Shown piece by piece: positions 43,519 through 55,700 of a stretch of DNA of 64,000 bases. The notes under the pieces are model-generated. The model was not told the DNA's origin, did not search any database, and saw only the letters and a list, made by a program, of their open reading frames with translations. The stretch spans positions 19,618,427 through 19,682,426 of the forward strand of contig OX442315.1 in assembly GCA_949358305.1 (NCBI GenBank). The letters run 5' to 3'. The stretch's first letter is position 1, and each line of letters opens with the position of its first letter. The position numbers and the translations under genes were made by a program. This DNA comes from Strigamia acuminata (Eukaryota > Arthropoda > Chilopoda > Geophilomorpha > Linotaeniidae).

Positions 43519-46128
43519 TCATCTCCAGGCATCTTTAGACCGCCAATTCAAAAGATCTTCCACGTCGTCGTCCTCTAAAGGCGTTTCCTCCATTTCCGCG
43601 TCTGTTGAAGTCACTTCGGTGTCTTTACGCGTTTCATCCTTTCGTCGCTGCAACGCTTCCACCCTGGCCCAGTTGTGTCTAAAAATAAAAATTAATGAAA
43701 TAATTTAAATATTTCAAATGTGAAATGATGTTTTGACAGGCTGCATGTTCATAATTAACTTAACTCTAATTTTAACCAATAGCAATATAATTTCATTTAA
43801 CTTTCTCACCAGGGGCTAATGTATCTGCACGAACTCCCTGGTTACATTTAAGACAAACAGATCTTATCATCTCCCTTCCCAAATCACTAAGCTGGCTCCA
43901 AGCCAAACTCACTTGGAACTCTTCGCTGACAGACATTTGAAAACACATGAATTTGTTACGTATACTTTTACTGCGCAATTTTATCGCTTTTCAGGAGGGT
44001 GAAAAATATCTCGAACGAAAATAAATGTTCTTATAAATGCAGTTAATGTATTACTTAGCTAGAACAAAAGAAACGTACTGGGAATTAAATTTATTTAGGT
44101 GGCAATCGGCCAACACATCTGTTGCCATTTTTTTTGTTTTGTTTTAAGTAGGGGTATTTTTCAAATAGAACTTTTCTTTGGCGGCATTTTAGCAGCTATA
44201 AATCTGTTGGATGGGCACTACGTGTTCTGCGGCGAAGAAGTTGCGATGTAATAAGTTATCAAGGACCTGAACCAACCCACATGAAACTTGTGGCTTACTT
44301 ACTTACACTTTGGAATGTACTCAAGATTTTCTGCCTCTTTTAGTTTCTCATTTGACAAAAAAATTAAGGGGGAATCACGAGGAAACATTTAAATTTATAA
44401 ATAATTTACAATTACCGTAAATGCTCAAATAGAACAACCGCGTCCAACTGACAAAAGTCAGATATCACCCGCCATTTTATTACTGTTTTTGACTAATTTA
44501 GACATTTATCCAAGTCGTTTTGGTCAGTTTAGACATTTATCCAAGTCGTTTTGGTCAGTTTAGACATTTATCCAAGTCGTTTTGGTCAGTTTAGACATTT
44601 ATCTAAGTAATTTTGGTCAATTTAGACATTAATCTAAGTAATTTTGGTCAATTTAGTCATTTATCTAAGTCGATTAGGCCAATTTAGTCATTTATCTAAG
44701 TCGATTAGGCTAATTTAGTCATTTATCTAAGTCGATTAGGCCAATTTAGTCATTTATCTGAGTCGTTTTGGTCAATGTAGGCCCGCGTTGTAAAGGACAC
44801 CGCGTTGAATGGGCATCCAGCGCTCAATGAGAGCATTTACGGTGTGTGTGTGTACTTAGTACAGGGGAGAAATGTAAAAGCATAATAACCCACATTTGTT
44901 CATCTATTTCATCAATTTCTCGCTCTGTCTTCATATCTTCATCGTTATCATCCATCATATTTTGGGAGACCTATTATTAAATTAGCATTTAAAAAGAATA
45001 CTTGTTGAAATAAAATTTAATTTCTCTTACTGATGATGCTTCAGAGATGACTTTTTTAAATTTATCCCATTCTTCATCCATTGGATCTTTATATTCCACT
45101 TTCCGAACCTGATGAAAATTGTTTTCGTATTTATTACAAATTTATCTCGGTTTTTATTTTAAATTTAACACGCACTTTAGCATCGGCAATAGGATCGTCA
45201 AAGAATCCCTCTGGTATTTCCTTTTTATTGTTACTTTTGGCTACTGGTGTAACTGTTGTTGTTGTTGCAGGTGATGATTTCATTTCAGCATCGAAAAAAT
45301 CTAGAGATACAATTAAATTACCGATCAAATAGTACAGCGTATTTTTCTTTTTATTACTATCAGTTTACCTGCTGGTAATTCAGATTTAGTTTCAGTGGTT
45401 TCATCATTCTCCTCTTCATCATCGGACATAGAAAAGCTCACTCTTAATTGCCGTTGTTTCGGTGCTGAATTTTCCACTGTCTTCGATTCAACTGTTGAAT
45501 TATTAAACCTTATTAATTATTTTTTTTAAAAAAGATAGCAAAAAAACACTAATTCATCAAAACTGTTGAAACAAATTTAAAAAAAAAATTATGTATAATG
45601 TGACCACCTTTCGTTTTCTTTACAGGTGGTCCGTTATCGAAAACTGGATGTGATCGCTTTAATATTTGGCTAGAAGAATTTGTAGTTTGATTGGAACTGC
45701 TACTGTTGGTTACCTTGTCATTTTTCTTCAGTTTTAGTAAATTCTAAATAAATATGAAACACTTATTAGTTATTCGAGTTCCTTTAGCAAAAATCTACTC
45801 ACTTCTTTGTGGATTTTGCTATTTACGTGTGCAGTCCACAATAATTCATTTTTAATTTTCGTATTGCAGAGAATGCAAAATAACTGATCCAAGTTGTTAT
45901 ATTTATTTATCGTTAAGGAAACACAATTTTTTGATTAAAATATGTATCATTCCAAAGCATTAAAAAAGGATATTTGGCAAGCGGAGAGTCAATTTTTTTT
46001 GAAACAGCACTTGCTGCTTGCTTCTCTTTCATCATTCGGCGTAAGTCATTTTGCATCAACTTCGGATTTTTCACTTCTGTTTGTTTTGAATTTTTCCCCT
46101 TTGCAACAGCACCTACCTTGGAAGCCAT
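43519..46128 (-). CDS. ZNF830: Zinc finger protein 830 homologue (eight exons)
   Basis: Exons on the minus strand: 46128-45974, 45902-45803, 45743-45608, 45491-45369, 45300-45176, 45108-45031, 44970-44894, 43678-43519. They total 954 nt, giving 317 residues. The family is a nuclear C2H2 zinc-finger protein linked to RNA processing and early development. Matches in order: LRRMMKEKQ and SPLAKY at the N-terminus; the zinc finger [19 protein letters not shown] with its second His in SKIHKE; a Lys/Ser-rich linker; [39 protein letters not shown] spanning the last junction; and an acidic C-terminus ending [11 protein letters not shown]. Vertebrate ZNF830 is about 370 residues and, as I recall, has a single coding exon, so the seven introns here are notable. 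The first intron is U12-type. The long seventh intron (about 1.2 kb) holds a transposon with a minisatellite. Confidence 0.93.
43793..43978 (-). other. Small ORF inside the last ZNF830 intron
   Basis: A 61-codon frame includes [20 protein letters not shown] and [15 protein letters not shown] and ends near a good GTGAGA donor (43810). Composition looks protein-like and it is on the same strand as ZNF830. Splicing to the last ZNF830 exon would be out of frame and stop after about 20 codons. It may be an alternative exon, a nested micro-gene or chance. I do not recognise a family. Confidence 0.25.
44414..44843. mobile_element. MITE with ACCGTAAATGCTC inverted ends in ZNF830 intron
   Basis: ACCGTAAATGCTC at 44414-44426 is mirrored by GAGCATTTACGGT at 44831-44843. 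Subterminal blocks (ACCGCGTCC near the left end; CACCGCGTTG and CCCGCGTTG near the right) are also related. The inside is filled mostly by a 31-bp tandem array. No ORF. It is a non-autonomous DNA transposon inserted in intron 7 of ZNF830. Confidence 0.7.
44490..44778. repeat. 31-bp tandem repeat inside the MITE
   Basis: About nine copies of a unit containing GACATTTATCCAAGTCGTTT then TGGTCAGTTTA. Copies become more diverged to the right (AAGTCGATTAGGCCAATTTA form). Confidence 0.9.
45903..45973 (-). other. U12-type (minor spliceosome) AT-AA intron of ZNF830
   Basis: On the minus strand this 71-nt intron begins ATATCCTTTTTT, the U12 5' splice-site consensus for the AT class. It contains TTCCTTAAC at 45920-45912, a perfect match to the U12 branch-point consensus. 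The branch adenosine is 10 nt from the 3' end, the spacing typical of U12 introns. It ends in AA, with AAATAT shared by both junctions. Only this removal joins SPLAKY to NNLDQLFC in frame, as the family requires. No GT-AG alternative does so. Confidence 0.88.
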
Positions 46129-46547
46129 TTTGTTTTAACTCAAACTCCCTAGCAAAGCAGGATACGGAAGCACTATGAATTTCCACCATAGTTGTGTGAT
46201 TGCGTCAACATCATTTTCACATCGCATAGAAATAGAAAGAAAGACGAAAACTACTTATACCATGGAAGAAAACAGACAAAATAGACATCTATCAATGAAA
46301 TTGATTAAATGTAGCAAACGTTCCGTTTTCTTTTTGCTATTGTAATGTAATGTGATTTGTACTGTGTAGATATGTACGTTTAATATTTTACTCACTAGAT
46401 GGTACTACTGTTTACTGTTCGCGGTCTAAACGTCTACTCTTTGTGATTGGTCGAATGCCATGCAAGTCTTGCTTCAACTTCAAAAGTTGAATCAAAAATT
46501 TGTTCCTCGTGGTGAAAACAGAGCGTCGATATACAAATATATTTACA
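46129..46547. promoter_or_regulatory. Shared divergent promoter of ZNF830 and ORC2
   Basis: The start codons are 419 bp apart and point away from each other, so both 5' UTRs and core promoters must fit here unless distal exons exist. I see no TATA box at a convincing position. A CGGAAG (ETS-like) site near 46165 lies on the ZNF830 side. Divergent housekeeping promoters of this type are common in animals. Confidence 0.6.
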
Positions 46548-48977
46548 ATGGAAAAAATGCCTGTACGGAGGAGTAGTAGAAAAATTGCTCGAATCAGATG
46601 TATAACGGATGAAGAAGTTCTGCAACACATTTTACCGATAAATGAAACAAGTATTCACGAGTTTGTTGTGTATTGAGATCTTCAATTTTTATTATATATA
46701 TCTATCTTTTGATTAGATGCTGATTCCCCAACTAATAAGGATGTTTCAGGTGATTTATTCATGTCATCTACTAGCGAATTAGACGAGTCTATAAAAGAAG
46801 AGAGAAATACTCCCCAGGGTAAATCTACACAAAATAAGACGAATTTTCATTTATTTATCTGAGAAAATTGACTTTTGTTTTAATAATTTGTAGACGTTTT
46901 TAACTTTAATTCATCAGGTTGCTTTTTATGTTTTAGTTTTACACGAAGATGGTGATAGAGAAGGTGTTGAGATATTTTCTTTCAAGTCAAACAAAAGCAA
47001 AGGAGGACTAATGGAGAAAGGTATTTTAGTTTGATTTTGTTTTGTTTTGTGTAATTTATATAATTTAAGTTTCTTTTATAGCTTTGAGGAACCTAAAACT
47101 AAGTGAACCTACACCAAAACGAAAGAAAACAAAAGACAGTAAGCGACAACAAATTTCAACGCCATCCCAAAAGAAAAAGGCTAAGGAATGTAAAACGCCT
47201 ACTGTTAATCAAACACCATATAATTTACGACGAAAAATAACACAGAGTAATTTGGAAATTTAAGTTTTATTCATTCATCAAATTTATAATCAATTTATTC
47301 GTAGGATTAGCAAAATTGAGTAATGAAGATGAGCATTTGAATGAAAGCGATTCGTCGGAGTCCGGTAGATCAGACAGCGATGATTGCGTCGACACGCCTG
47401 CCACTCCTAATGGACTTAATTTTGAGCATTTGAAATCGAATACAGATTTAAAACTAATGGTGTGTTTTCTGTATAGATTTTATTTTGTTACTACCGGTAA
47501 TCTGGTCATTGCAGATTTTGTTTAAATTGTTCAATACGGATGCATAATCTTGAGAGAACTACCAAAAATATTGCTGCTTTCGATTTTCTTAACTGTAAAA
47601 TTTGATTCTTTTTTATTTTACTTTTTCAGTCAGAAAATTATTTCAGAGCGCACTTAAAGAAACCGGTGACGTCAAACAATACTTTAACCCGTTTAGATAA
47701 TTCACGGCTGGACTACGAGTCTCTTCAAAAAGCTCTTAAAACAGTGGTGCCTACACACATTGTCTTCGTGGAAGCTATATTTAATCACAACACGCAATAT
47801 TTTAAAAAATGGCTGTTCCAACTTAGGTACAATATAATTTATTTTTTTAAATTTACCTTAAAACATTTATTTTTTTAATTTCAGGGAAGGTTTTAATCTC
47901 TTATTTTATGGCTTGGGGTCAAAGCGTCGTCTTTTACTAGATTTTCGAGAAAAAATGCTTGCTGGAGAGAATTTGCTAGTAATTAATGGATTTTTTTCTA
48001 ATATCACTCTGAAAACTGTACAGTAAATGCAATTTTTATCTTAGTGTTTATGTTGATCTATGTAGCTATTTCTAGATTCTATCTGCCATTATTGAAGATA
48101 TATACAGTGCTCATTCATCAAATAATCCCCAGGAAATGCTTAATACTATAAAATCACTAGTTTCAAAACGTATGGAAACAATCAACAATTTTATATTTAA
48201 TAATTTATATTTCTTTAATTTTTTATAGGACAAAATAACTTATACATAATAATTCATAATATTGATGGGAGTTCACTTCGATCAGAAAAAGTGCAAAATA
48301 TAATCTGTAAATTAGCAGAAATAGATAAAATTTCAATTTTAGCATCAATTGATCACATTAACGCTCCATTAAGTAAGTAATTTTAACCGAGACTTTTACA
48401 AACAATTTAACCTTTTGTTTTCTTAGTCTGGGATCAAAACAAATTGAGTCAGCTGAATTGGATTTGGCACGATGTAACAACATTTATTCCGTATACTGAT
48501 GAGACTACGTTCGAGCACAATCTTCTAATTCAACCTTCTGAAAATATTGTATTAAGTTCGCTGACATTTGTGTTCCATAGTCTCAATCCAAAAGCAAAGA
48601 AAATCTTTCTCATGTTAGCAAATTATCAGCTAGACAGCAAGGAAAATCCATCCTACATTGGTACGTATTAACATATATAAACTGATGATTTGTGACTGAC
48701 AGTTTATCCGTTTTTAGGAATGGCATATCAAGACTGTTACCGCAAATGTCGAGAGAATTTTCTTGTGAACAGCGACTTAACGCTTAAAACACAACTTACC
48801 GAATTCAAGGACCACAAGATAATTAAATTTAAAAAGGTAATTCACGTTATAGTCATATCAGAAGTTATACTTATTGAAATTCTGTTTACTTCTTAGGGAC
48901 CTGATAGTGTCGAATACTTGTATATCCCACTGGAGCCAACTGAACTCGCTGACTTTGTGAAACAGCACAAGCAGTGA
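46548..48977 (+). CDS. ORC2: Origin recognition complex subunit 2 (twelve exons)
   Basis: Exons: 46548-46650, 46717-46818, 46937-47020, 47082-47246, 47305-47459, 47630-47826, 47885-48017, 48076-48169, 48229-48372, 48427-48660, 48718-48836, 48897-48977. The total of 1611 nt encodes 536 residues (human about 577). ORC2 is a core subunit of the six-part complex that marks replication origins and loads MCM helicase. The N-terminal third is basic and disordered ([22 protein letters not shown]). From about residue 200 come the conserved AAA+-like fold with [14 protein letters not shown] (degenerate Walker A, as usual for ORC2), [23 protein letters not shown] and [13 protein letters not shown]-terminal winged helix follows, with [13 protein letters not shown] and [20 protein letters not shown]. 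Exon 7 is taken to end at GTACAG (48018) because the neighbouring donor five bases downstream would break the conserved LKT-ILSAI frame. Confidence 0.95.
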
Positions 48978-49734
48978 TGAATCAAAAAGTAGAATTATTA
49001 ACACTCATATACGTCAAAAACCATTGAAGCTGAGGATTTTTTTTTTAATATTATTTTTTTTTTGTGTTGTTTCAATTAATTTTTAATACTAAACAACTTC
49101 TTTGTAAAAATATTTTTTAAGTATTTGCTTAAAGCAATAAATTTTGCATTTCTTAGATCGTAATTAAGATAAGTGGAAAATTTTAATCGAATTTGGCATT
49201 TCATCTAGCGTTTTTAAAAGGATAATTTAATTATTTACTATGGGTGAGTGTTATTTTTAAAATGTTCATTTATTTACAAATTGATTTCTGTAGGCTTACT
49301 AATTATATTATGTCTCGTTTTTATTACCTCTAATTGAGATACCAGTCTATAGGTAGTAACCAGATGAAATCAAATAACTACGTATAAATAAAGGTAAAAA
49401 TAAGTTTTATTATTTTTGTGCGTACAAGATTTATCGATTTTTTCCACTTCTTTTCTTTTTAATTTTAATTTTATTGACCGCATTGAATTTTTAAACGGAA
49501 AAGACTTTGGAAAATTCATTTTTCATGAATTGTTTTTATTAGTTTTAACTTAAGCCCCTAACACGACATGAGGCGCCTTCAAGTGTATTTGGGTCGAGCA
49601 CGTGTCTCCTTGTTGCAGTAATGCTTCTCACAAGGCGGTCGATGGAACCCCGCCCTCGCGCCTTCTAGTGTGTGCACCGAGCATTAGTTGCTGGGTAATG
49701 TGATTGTTGCAGTTGTATACTCAACTCTTGCCGG
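48978..49734. other. ORC2 3' UTR and upstream region of the EB gene
   Basis: An AATAAA at 49136-49141 is the likely ORC2 polyadenylation signal. From about 49550 the sequence turns GC-rich, which fits the 5' UTR and promoter of the following gene. No TATA box is evident. Confidence 0.6.
49136..49141 (+). terminator. ORC2 polyadenylation signal
   Basis: AATAAA lies 159 nt downstream of the ORC2 stop, the first canonical signal after it. Confidence 0.6.
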
Positions 49735-52700
49735 ATGGTGGTCAGGTGGTTGTTAGTGATAGCGGGATGGGTGCTTCTCGAAACTCGAACATTGGCCGCC
49801 GCCAATGGGAGTCTCGTGTTACCCGGCGGTGCAGCGAGCCAACAGGCTGCCGAAGGTATGTGCGCAGCTCGGCGAACGGCCATGTAAGGCCGTCAAGCCT
49901 CCTCCAGAACAAGGGGGTGTTTCTTCGACCTATTCCTCTCGTGTGCTAACCTCTTAAAAACGAATTATACATATTTAAACTGCTTTACTTTACGACCACT
50001 ATGCAAATAACACACCGCTGTATCCGATAGAATAATTTTAACTCGAATGCAAAATTGAGTAAATCATTTTTGAATGGGTAAAATATTTGTGGTATCGTAC
50101 AGTTTGTAATAGAAATCTAGCGAGGCCTGTGTAAGAGGCTAATTTTGGTTTGGCAAAATCAATAGCACCGTCCCAACATAACTTGGTCCTAGTTTTAAGC
50201 GATCAAATCCATTATAACATTTGCTGCGGAGGTATTGTTAGGTTACCGAAAGAACCATGGAATCGTTAATTTCGAATTACTATCTCTTAAATATCAATAT
50301 AAATTATTAAGCAGAATTATTCTTTATTATAATTTTTGTTTAAAATAGCAAGTACCTGCAGTCTTGATTGCTGCACAATCAACCATTGCGCCTCGTTGCA
50401 TGTAATTCGGTGTTGGAACTCATTGATTTTGTCTGTCGGGTCGAATTAAGCAAAAAAGAGCTTTGGGCACAACGATTGCCTGGATGAGGTCATCATCCTA
50501 AACGCTTTTATTTTACCGTTTAATATTCTCTAATTATACACTTACTTGTTAGTCGAACGATTTTTACTGTTTCTTGCTGAATTTGTTCTTCCAGACGCTC
50601 AATTTTAATTTTAACTTGTATCATTCAACAGACTTTAAAAAATATTACGGAGTATTTTTTTTTTAGGTGAGGCTAGGTTTCAACAGCTGCACATTTAATC
50701 GAACAGCTCACACAGTTTAAAGATGAGCTCTTTATTAAAAAATGATAATGACGCTTCTTTTTGTTAAAAACAAATTAAATTCAACAAGAAGAGTGAATTG
50801 ATATATTCTCATTAAATTTGATATTGCATTATCAAGTTATTTTGAAAGCACATCAAATTTGAACGGTGTGGAATAAAGTGACATCAATTATGCATTAATG
50901 TTGGAACCAGTACACACTATCTCGCTGGCAAATGAAAAACAAGCAAATCTAACCCTTTTATCGACACAAAAGTGCTGTTAATGGTTAGTCTTCTCTTATC
51001 ACAATCTCAAAGTGGGCGAATAGTTTAAACTTGAAATAAAATAGTTTTGAGAACAGATATCTTTCCGATGAGGTCAATTAATTACTACCAGCACACGTTT
51101 TCACGTTTAAAATGAAATTATTATAGTCTATTATTATTTTAACAAGCATGGTACTGGATATCGATCTTGTTTTTTGCTCGCAATCGTAAGAAATAGGTTT
51201 AGTAACAGCTGAATTTAATGAGAAAAAAGTTATGGTGTCATGTTTTCTCTGTAATATCATTAGAGTAGACGTTAGTGAGGCTTTGTAATGGAGGGAAAAT
51301 AAAGTAATTAGAGTATTAAGGAAGATATTAATGCCAAAATCGAAATAACAGTGAAGAGATGAGCATCAATCACCTTAATGCCTTTATTTAATTACATTTA
51401 ATCCAATCTCAGGTGCAGCAATTGAACAAGGCAAATTGGATTCGCCATGCAGTTCGAATGACGAGTGTTCGAAAGTTGCTTCTGCGGTTTGTGATCCAAG
51501 TACGAAGAAATGTCAATGTAGTCCAGCAGCTCCAGTAAATATCGGTCACGACGAATGTCTTGGAGGTAAGCAAAAATGTTTTATCTGCTTGCGTTGGTGG
51601 AATGCCAATTTCGAGTTCTTGTCTGCACTTTCCCAATCTAATGTTTCAGATGGTTTGTTTTAAGAAGAAAGGATGTATGATATGTGATAAGAAAGCTAAA
51701 AGAAGTGGTAGTATGAGAAGAGATCCATTCTCTGACAGATCACTTTAAACTTAAATTGGAAAATAACGCCATCGACCTAGATTTTATTCATAAAAAATTG
51801 AAAAATTTCTTTGAAATGTATGCAGAGATTTTTTTTTGGCTTTGTTTTGGAAGTCATTATTTAAATTTAAAATTTTTTTGGCAAAACTTGTGAAGAAGTT
51901 TGAGGAACATTGAACAACGTTACTCCTCTTTGTAAGCTCAGCGAAAATGCTTTTTAGAGGTGCAAATGTAAAGCCAGGGTTTAATGCGAGTTGAACTACG
52001 AAATGTATATCTTGAAAATTGTTGGCACGTTGCCAATTATTCACGACTGTTTATTCAGTTAATTATAGTAATGTAAATAGGTATTGACTTATTAGAATAG
52101 ACAAACACATCACGTTATCTTTTGTTAGTAAAAGGTCTTTTCAAATAACCCGGATCTTTCTGGACAGGCGTTTAATATTACTTTCTTCTTTCTCACTAAT
52201 TGGACTTTGTGCAGCAACTTTTGTTGAAGCTTTAAATCAAACATTTGTTGTTTGAACCATTAAATTGGCGAGTTAGTTTTTTTTTAGTGGAAATCCAAGG
52301 AAATTTAGTGGGTTAATAATATATACCCTTTATTTACCAGTTCAAGATGTCGATTTATATATACATGGAATGACCCTTGCTCGCAAAAGTTGGTAATTAC
52401 CTTTTGCAATCATTTGGGACCTGCAGTAATTAATAGACTGCTTCTTAATTTACTTCTTTACTTGCATCACTAATTTTGATGAATTTGACGTGTGGTTTAA
52501 TGAAAACGGTCTCGATTTGTCGCTCAGTTTGTTGAAAATTAGCAATTTGGAAACTTTGGTTTTAACTGCTCGATACTGACTTGAAATATTGCCATTAATT
52601 TGCAGAAAAAAATGAGTAAAAGGTTTATGTAAATTTTACTATTTTCCAATAACATTACGAGTGCTTTGCAAAAACAATACATCAAATTGATTACACTCTT

Positions 52701-55700
52701 TTTTTTACGGTGAACTTATCTCCACATATAACGATCGAAAATGTGAAATTTAAAATAAGAAACAACACGCAGGTCAATTATACAACATTTGAAAATAAAT
52801 GTTGTTAACTTATGGCTTGTCTAATTTTTAAAATAATTCGTCCAAGCTTTAACATTAGGGGAATGACCACTATATATAGGCTACTAGAAGAGCCAATCCC
52901 CAGACTAATTTTTATTAGTCACCAAGCAGTTGCCAAAAGGTTTTAGGCCCACCTTTTGCGTGTTTAAGTAAGTTTTTTCATCGTTTTTCATTAAGTTTCG
53001 AAACATTTTTTCATGGAAAAGGTTGCTAATAACAATCCACACAAGAAGGGACGCCCATCGACGTCCAAAACAAAGAAGACACCTGCTCGATCTTTGTCTT
53101 TATCCGAACTGGCCATGCAAGTTCAAACGGCTGCCATTACGTCCGATTCGACGGCTGAACCTCCTGCGACCACTTTGAACGAAACGAACATTCTATCTGT
53201 CATCCAAAAAGGTTTACAAGACTTTTTCAAGTCTTCTAATTTGCTTCCAGTCGTTCCTACTCTTCCTCTGATGTCTCAAGAGGTTAGCTGCAAAGACCAT
53301 TTTTTTGTCCGAGTCGCACAGATCGTCGCCATGTTCCGAAAAATCGTGTAATCGCAAGGCGTATCCAAGGAACGCAAGAGCGAGATCCCAGTCAGTTCAC
53401 CCAGTCCAACAGGACATAGGGACGAAGTTGCCAGACTTAAAGCTAAGTTGGCGAAACTGTCGAGAGCAAAATCCACAAAAACAAAAGCAGCTATTTTGTC
53501 TTCCGACTCAGATGAGGATGATACGACAACTGTCCCTCTTCTAGCCAAAAAATTGGCAGAGAAATTTGAGTAAATTTTATCAACCAAGGTAGTTTTTATC
53601 TCCTTGAGGTTGCAATTCGAGATTTAATTTCTCTTTTTCTCGTTCAGTCGTCAGCTACCGACGCCAAGAAGTTCCATGACAGGTTTCCTTGTCCAGTGAT
53701 CAAAGTTCCATCACTAAAACGTCAGGAAATGGAAGACAACGTCAAGAGCTACCTCAATGACAAAAAGATAAACTTTTCGTCTTTCCGCGAATATCTTTTG
53801 AAAAATGTGGACTCTTCAGTCCTTCGAATTGGAGTCATTGCGACCAAAATTTTGACGCCACATATACGTCGACATTAATATTATCTTGTTTTCAAGTGGA
53901 TTTTTTCTAATACTTTTTCTTTAGACCCGTGTCTAAGTCAGATGTTGGAATCATCCAAGGCCAGTCTCCACTTTCTCAGAGTGGCCACTTACTCGATCTG
54001 TAACGAACGACGAACGTAATCCACAGTTTTGGAGAAAAGAACTCCAGTCTCCTCTCGAAATTTAGAGATGGCAAAGGCGAGACCCTTTTTGATGAGAAAT
54101 TCTTGACCATATTTAAACAACAGGTGGATGAAATATTTACAATTGACCGGGCAAGGAACAAACTTCTGGGGTCAATACATCAAAATCGTGGTCCCTCTCG
54201 CCATCATCACCAGCATTAGCAAGACAATGGCAATTGTTCTGATTTTGATTGTCCCCCTACTAGAGATTTCCAACCTAGAAATCAACAGCCCTTTCGTTTC
54301 GGGATCCCCCGCTCCAATCGAGCGATCTGGTTTCGAAAAGTTGGGTGAGAAAGGATTGCGATTCCTTATTAACATTTATCGATTCTTTGCCCCTAGCGGG
54401 TCGACTCCCTTACTGTTTAGAATCTTGGCGCCTTATAACTTCAGATAGTTGGGTTTTGTCTTTTTTGTGTTGTTTTCGGTCTGGAACTACAGTTTATCAG
54501 AACCTGTCCAAGTTTCCTTTTTAAACTTTCTTTTTTCGAATGAGGTTTGTTTTATTTTTGATTCAGAAGTCAAATACATGATTGTTAAAGGTGCAGTTTA
54601 TCCAGTTAATCACTGTGGTGGAAAAATTTATAAGTTTTCTTTTTGTTGTCTTCAAGAAAGATGGAGGTACAGGCCAATTACTAATCTAAAACCGCTAAAT
54701 GAGTTTATTTTCTTTAACCATTTTAAAATGGAGAATGTTCAAATGACACACTCTCTTGTGGAATAAGACGCTTTCATAAAAAATTGGATCTCTCATTTTC
54801 GGAAGAATTTTCTTCAGTTGTTTTATGAGGCTACGAACAACCATAAGTTAACAACATTTAGTTGCAAATGTTGTATAATTATAAATTTTGCTAGTAATTA
54901 TGAAGCAAAATTAAAATTATACTAGGGAAATAAATGTTGTTAACAATCCCATCCATAAGGTACACTAAAAAAAGTTCTAATGTATTTTTCCATCCCTTAC
55001 AGAAAACTATCATCAATGTTTGTTTTATTAGACTGGGGATTGGCTCTTCTAGTGGCCCTAGTGTTTTTTCTTTAAAGGTACTATTGAATTATTTTAGAAA
55101 TTAGACAAGCCTTAAGTTAACAACATTTATTTGCCTAGTATAATTTTAATTTTGCTTCATAATTATTAGCAAAATTTGTAATTTTATCTTCCTTTTTATG
55201 ACAAGGAAATAAAATTCTAGTGTTAAATAATTTATACCCAAAATTGGCAATAAAAGCGACCCATTTTAAAATTAAACTTAGTCATTATTCATAATTGTGG
55301 TTTATTTAATTTTCTCAAGGAGGAACTCATCGAATTATGCGCGTGTCGTATATTAGCCATTTTGTATTTTTGTGGCGTCTCAGAGATTGATCGATATTCT
55401 AGGTACGGTAGTCTAGTGGGATTTGAGCTTGAATTATTTCGCACCATGTTTTCGCAGCTGAGACTTTAGACTTTAAATTCGGAGGTGATGTCTGTATTTG
55501 AACATTTACATATTTTTATTAAAAAATAAATTCGTTTATTTAAACTTGATCGAAAACAAGTGTAGAATTGAAGTATTGCTTTGGTGTTGTTGCCTTCTCC
55601 CTTTTCAATATGTTGTTTGCTATCTGCAGTTGAAAAACTGTTGGGAAATCTTTGTTCAATACATCAAATTAACGATTTAAGCCGTTCTGCTTCGTCACTT

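Larger units (their letters stand above)
52773..55190 (+). mobile_element. Decayed DIRS-like (tyrosine-recombinase type) retrotransposon
   Basis: The element is bounded by long inverted, not direct, terminal repeats. Left: ACAACATTTGAAAATAAATG, TTAACTTATGGCTTGTCTAA and AGAAGAGCCAATCCCCAGAC. Right: the reverse complement of the same blocks (GACTGGGGATTGGCTCTTCT, TTAGACAAGCCTTAAGTTAA). Near the right end a segment (54841-54945) carries sequences complementary to the outer edges of both ends, the internal complementary region expected of DIRS elements. Between them lie a Gag-like region and the N-terminal part of a reverse transcriptase. The copy is about 2.4 kb against 5-6 kb for full DIRS elements, so most of RT, RNase H, methyltransferase and recombinase is missing. 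Confidence 0.75.

Noticed and set aside
48018-48024. Alternative ORC2 exon 7 donor five bases downstream (CA|GTAAAT)
   Set aside because: It breaks phase with exon 8 and loses the conserved LKT-ILSAI alignment. The GTACAG donor at 48018 fits.
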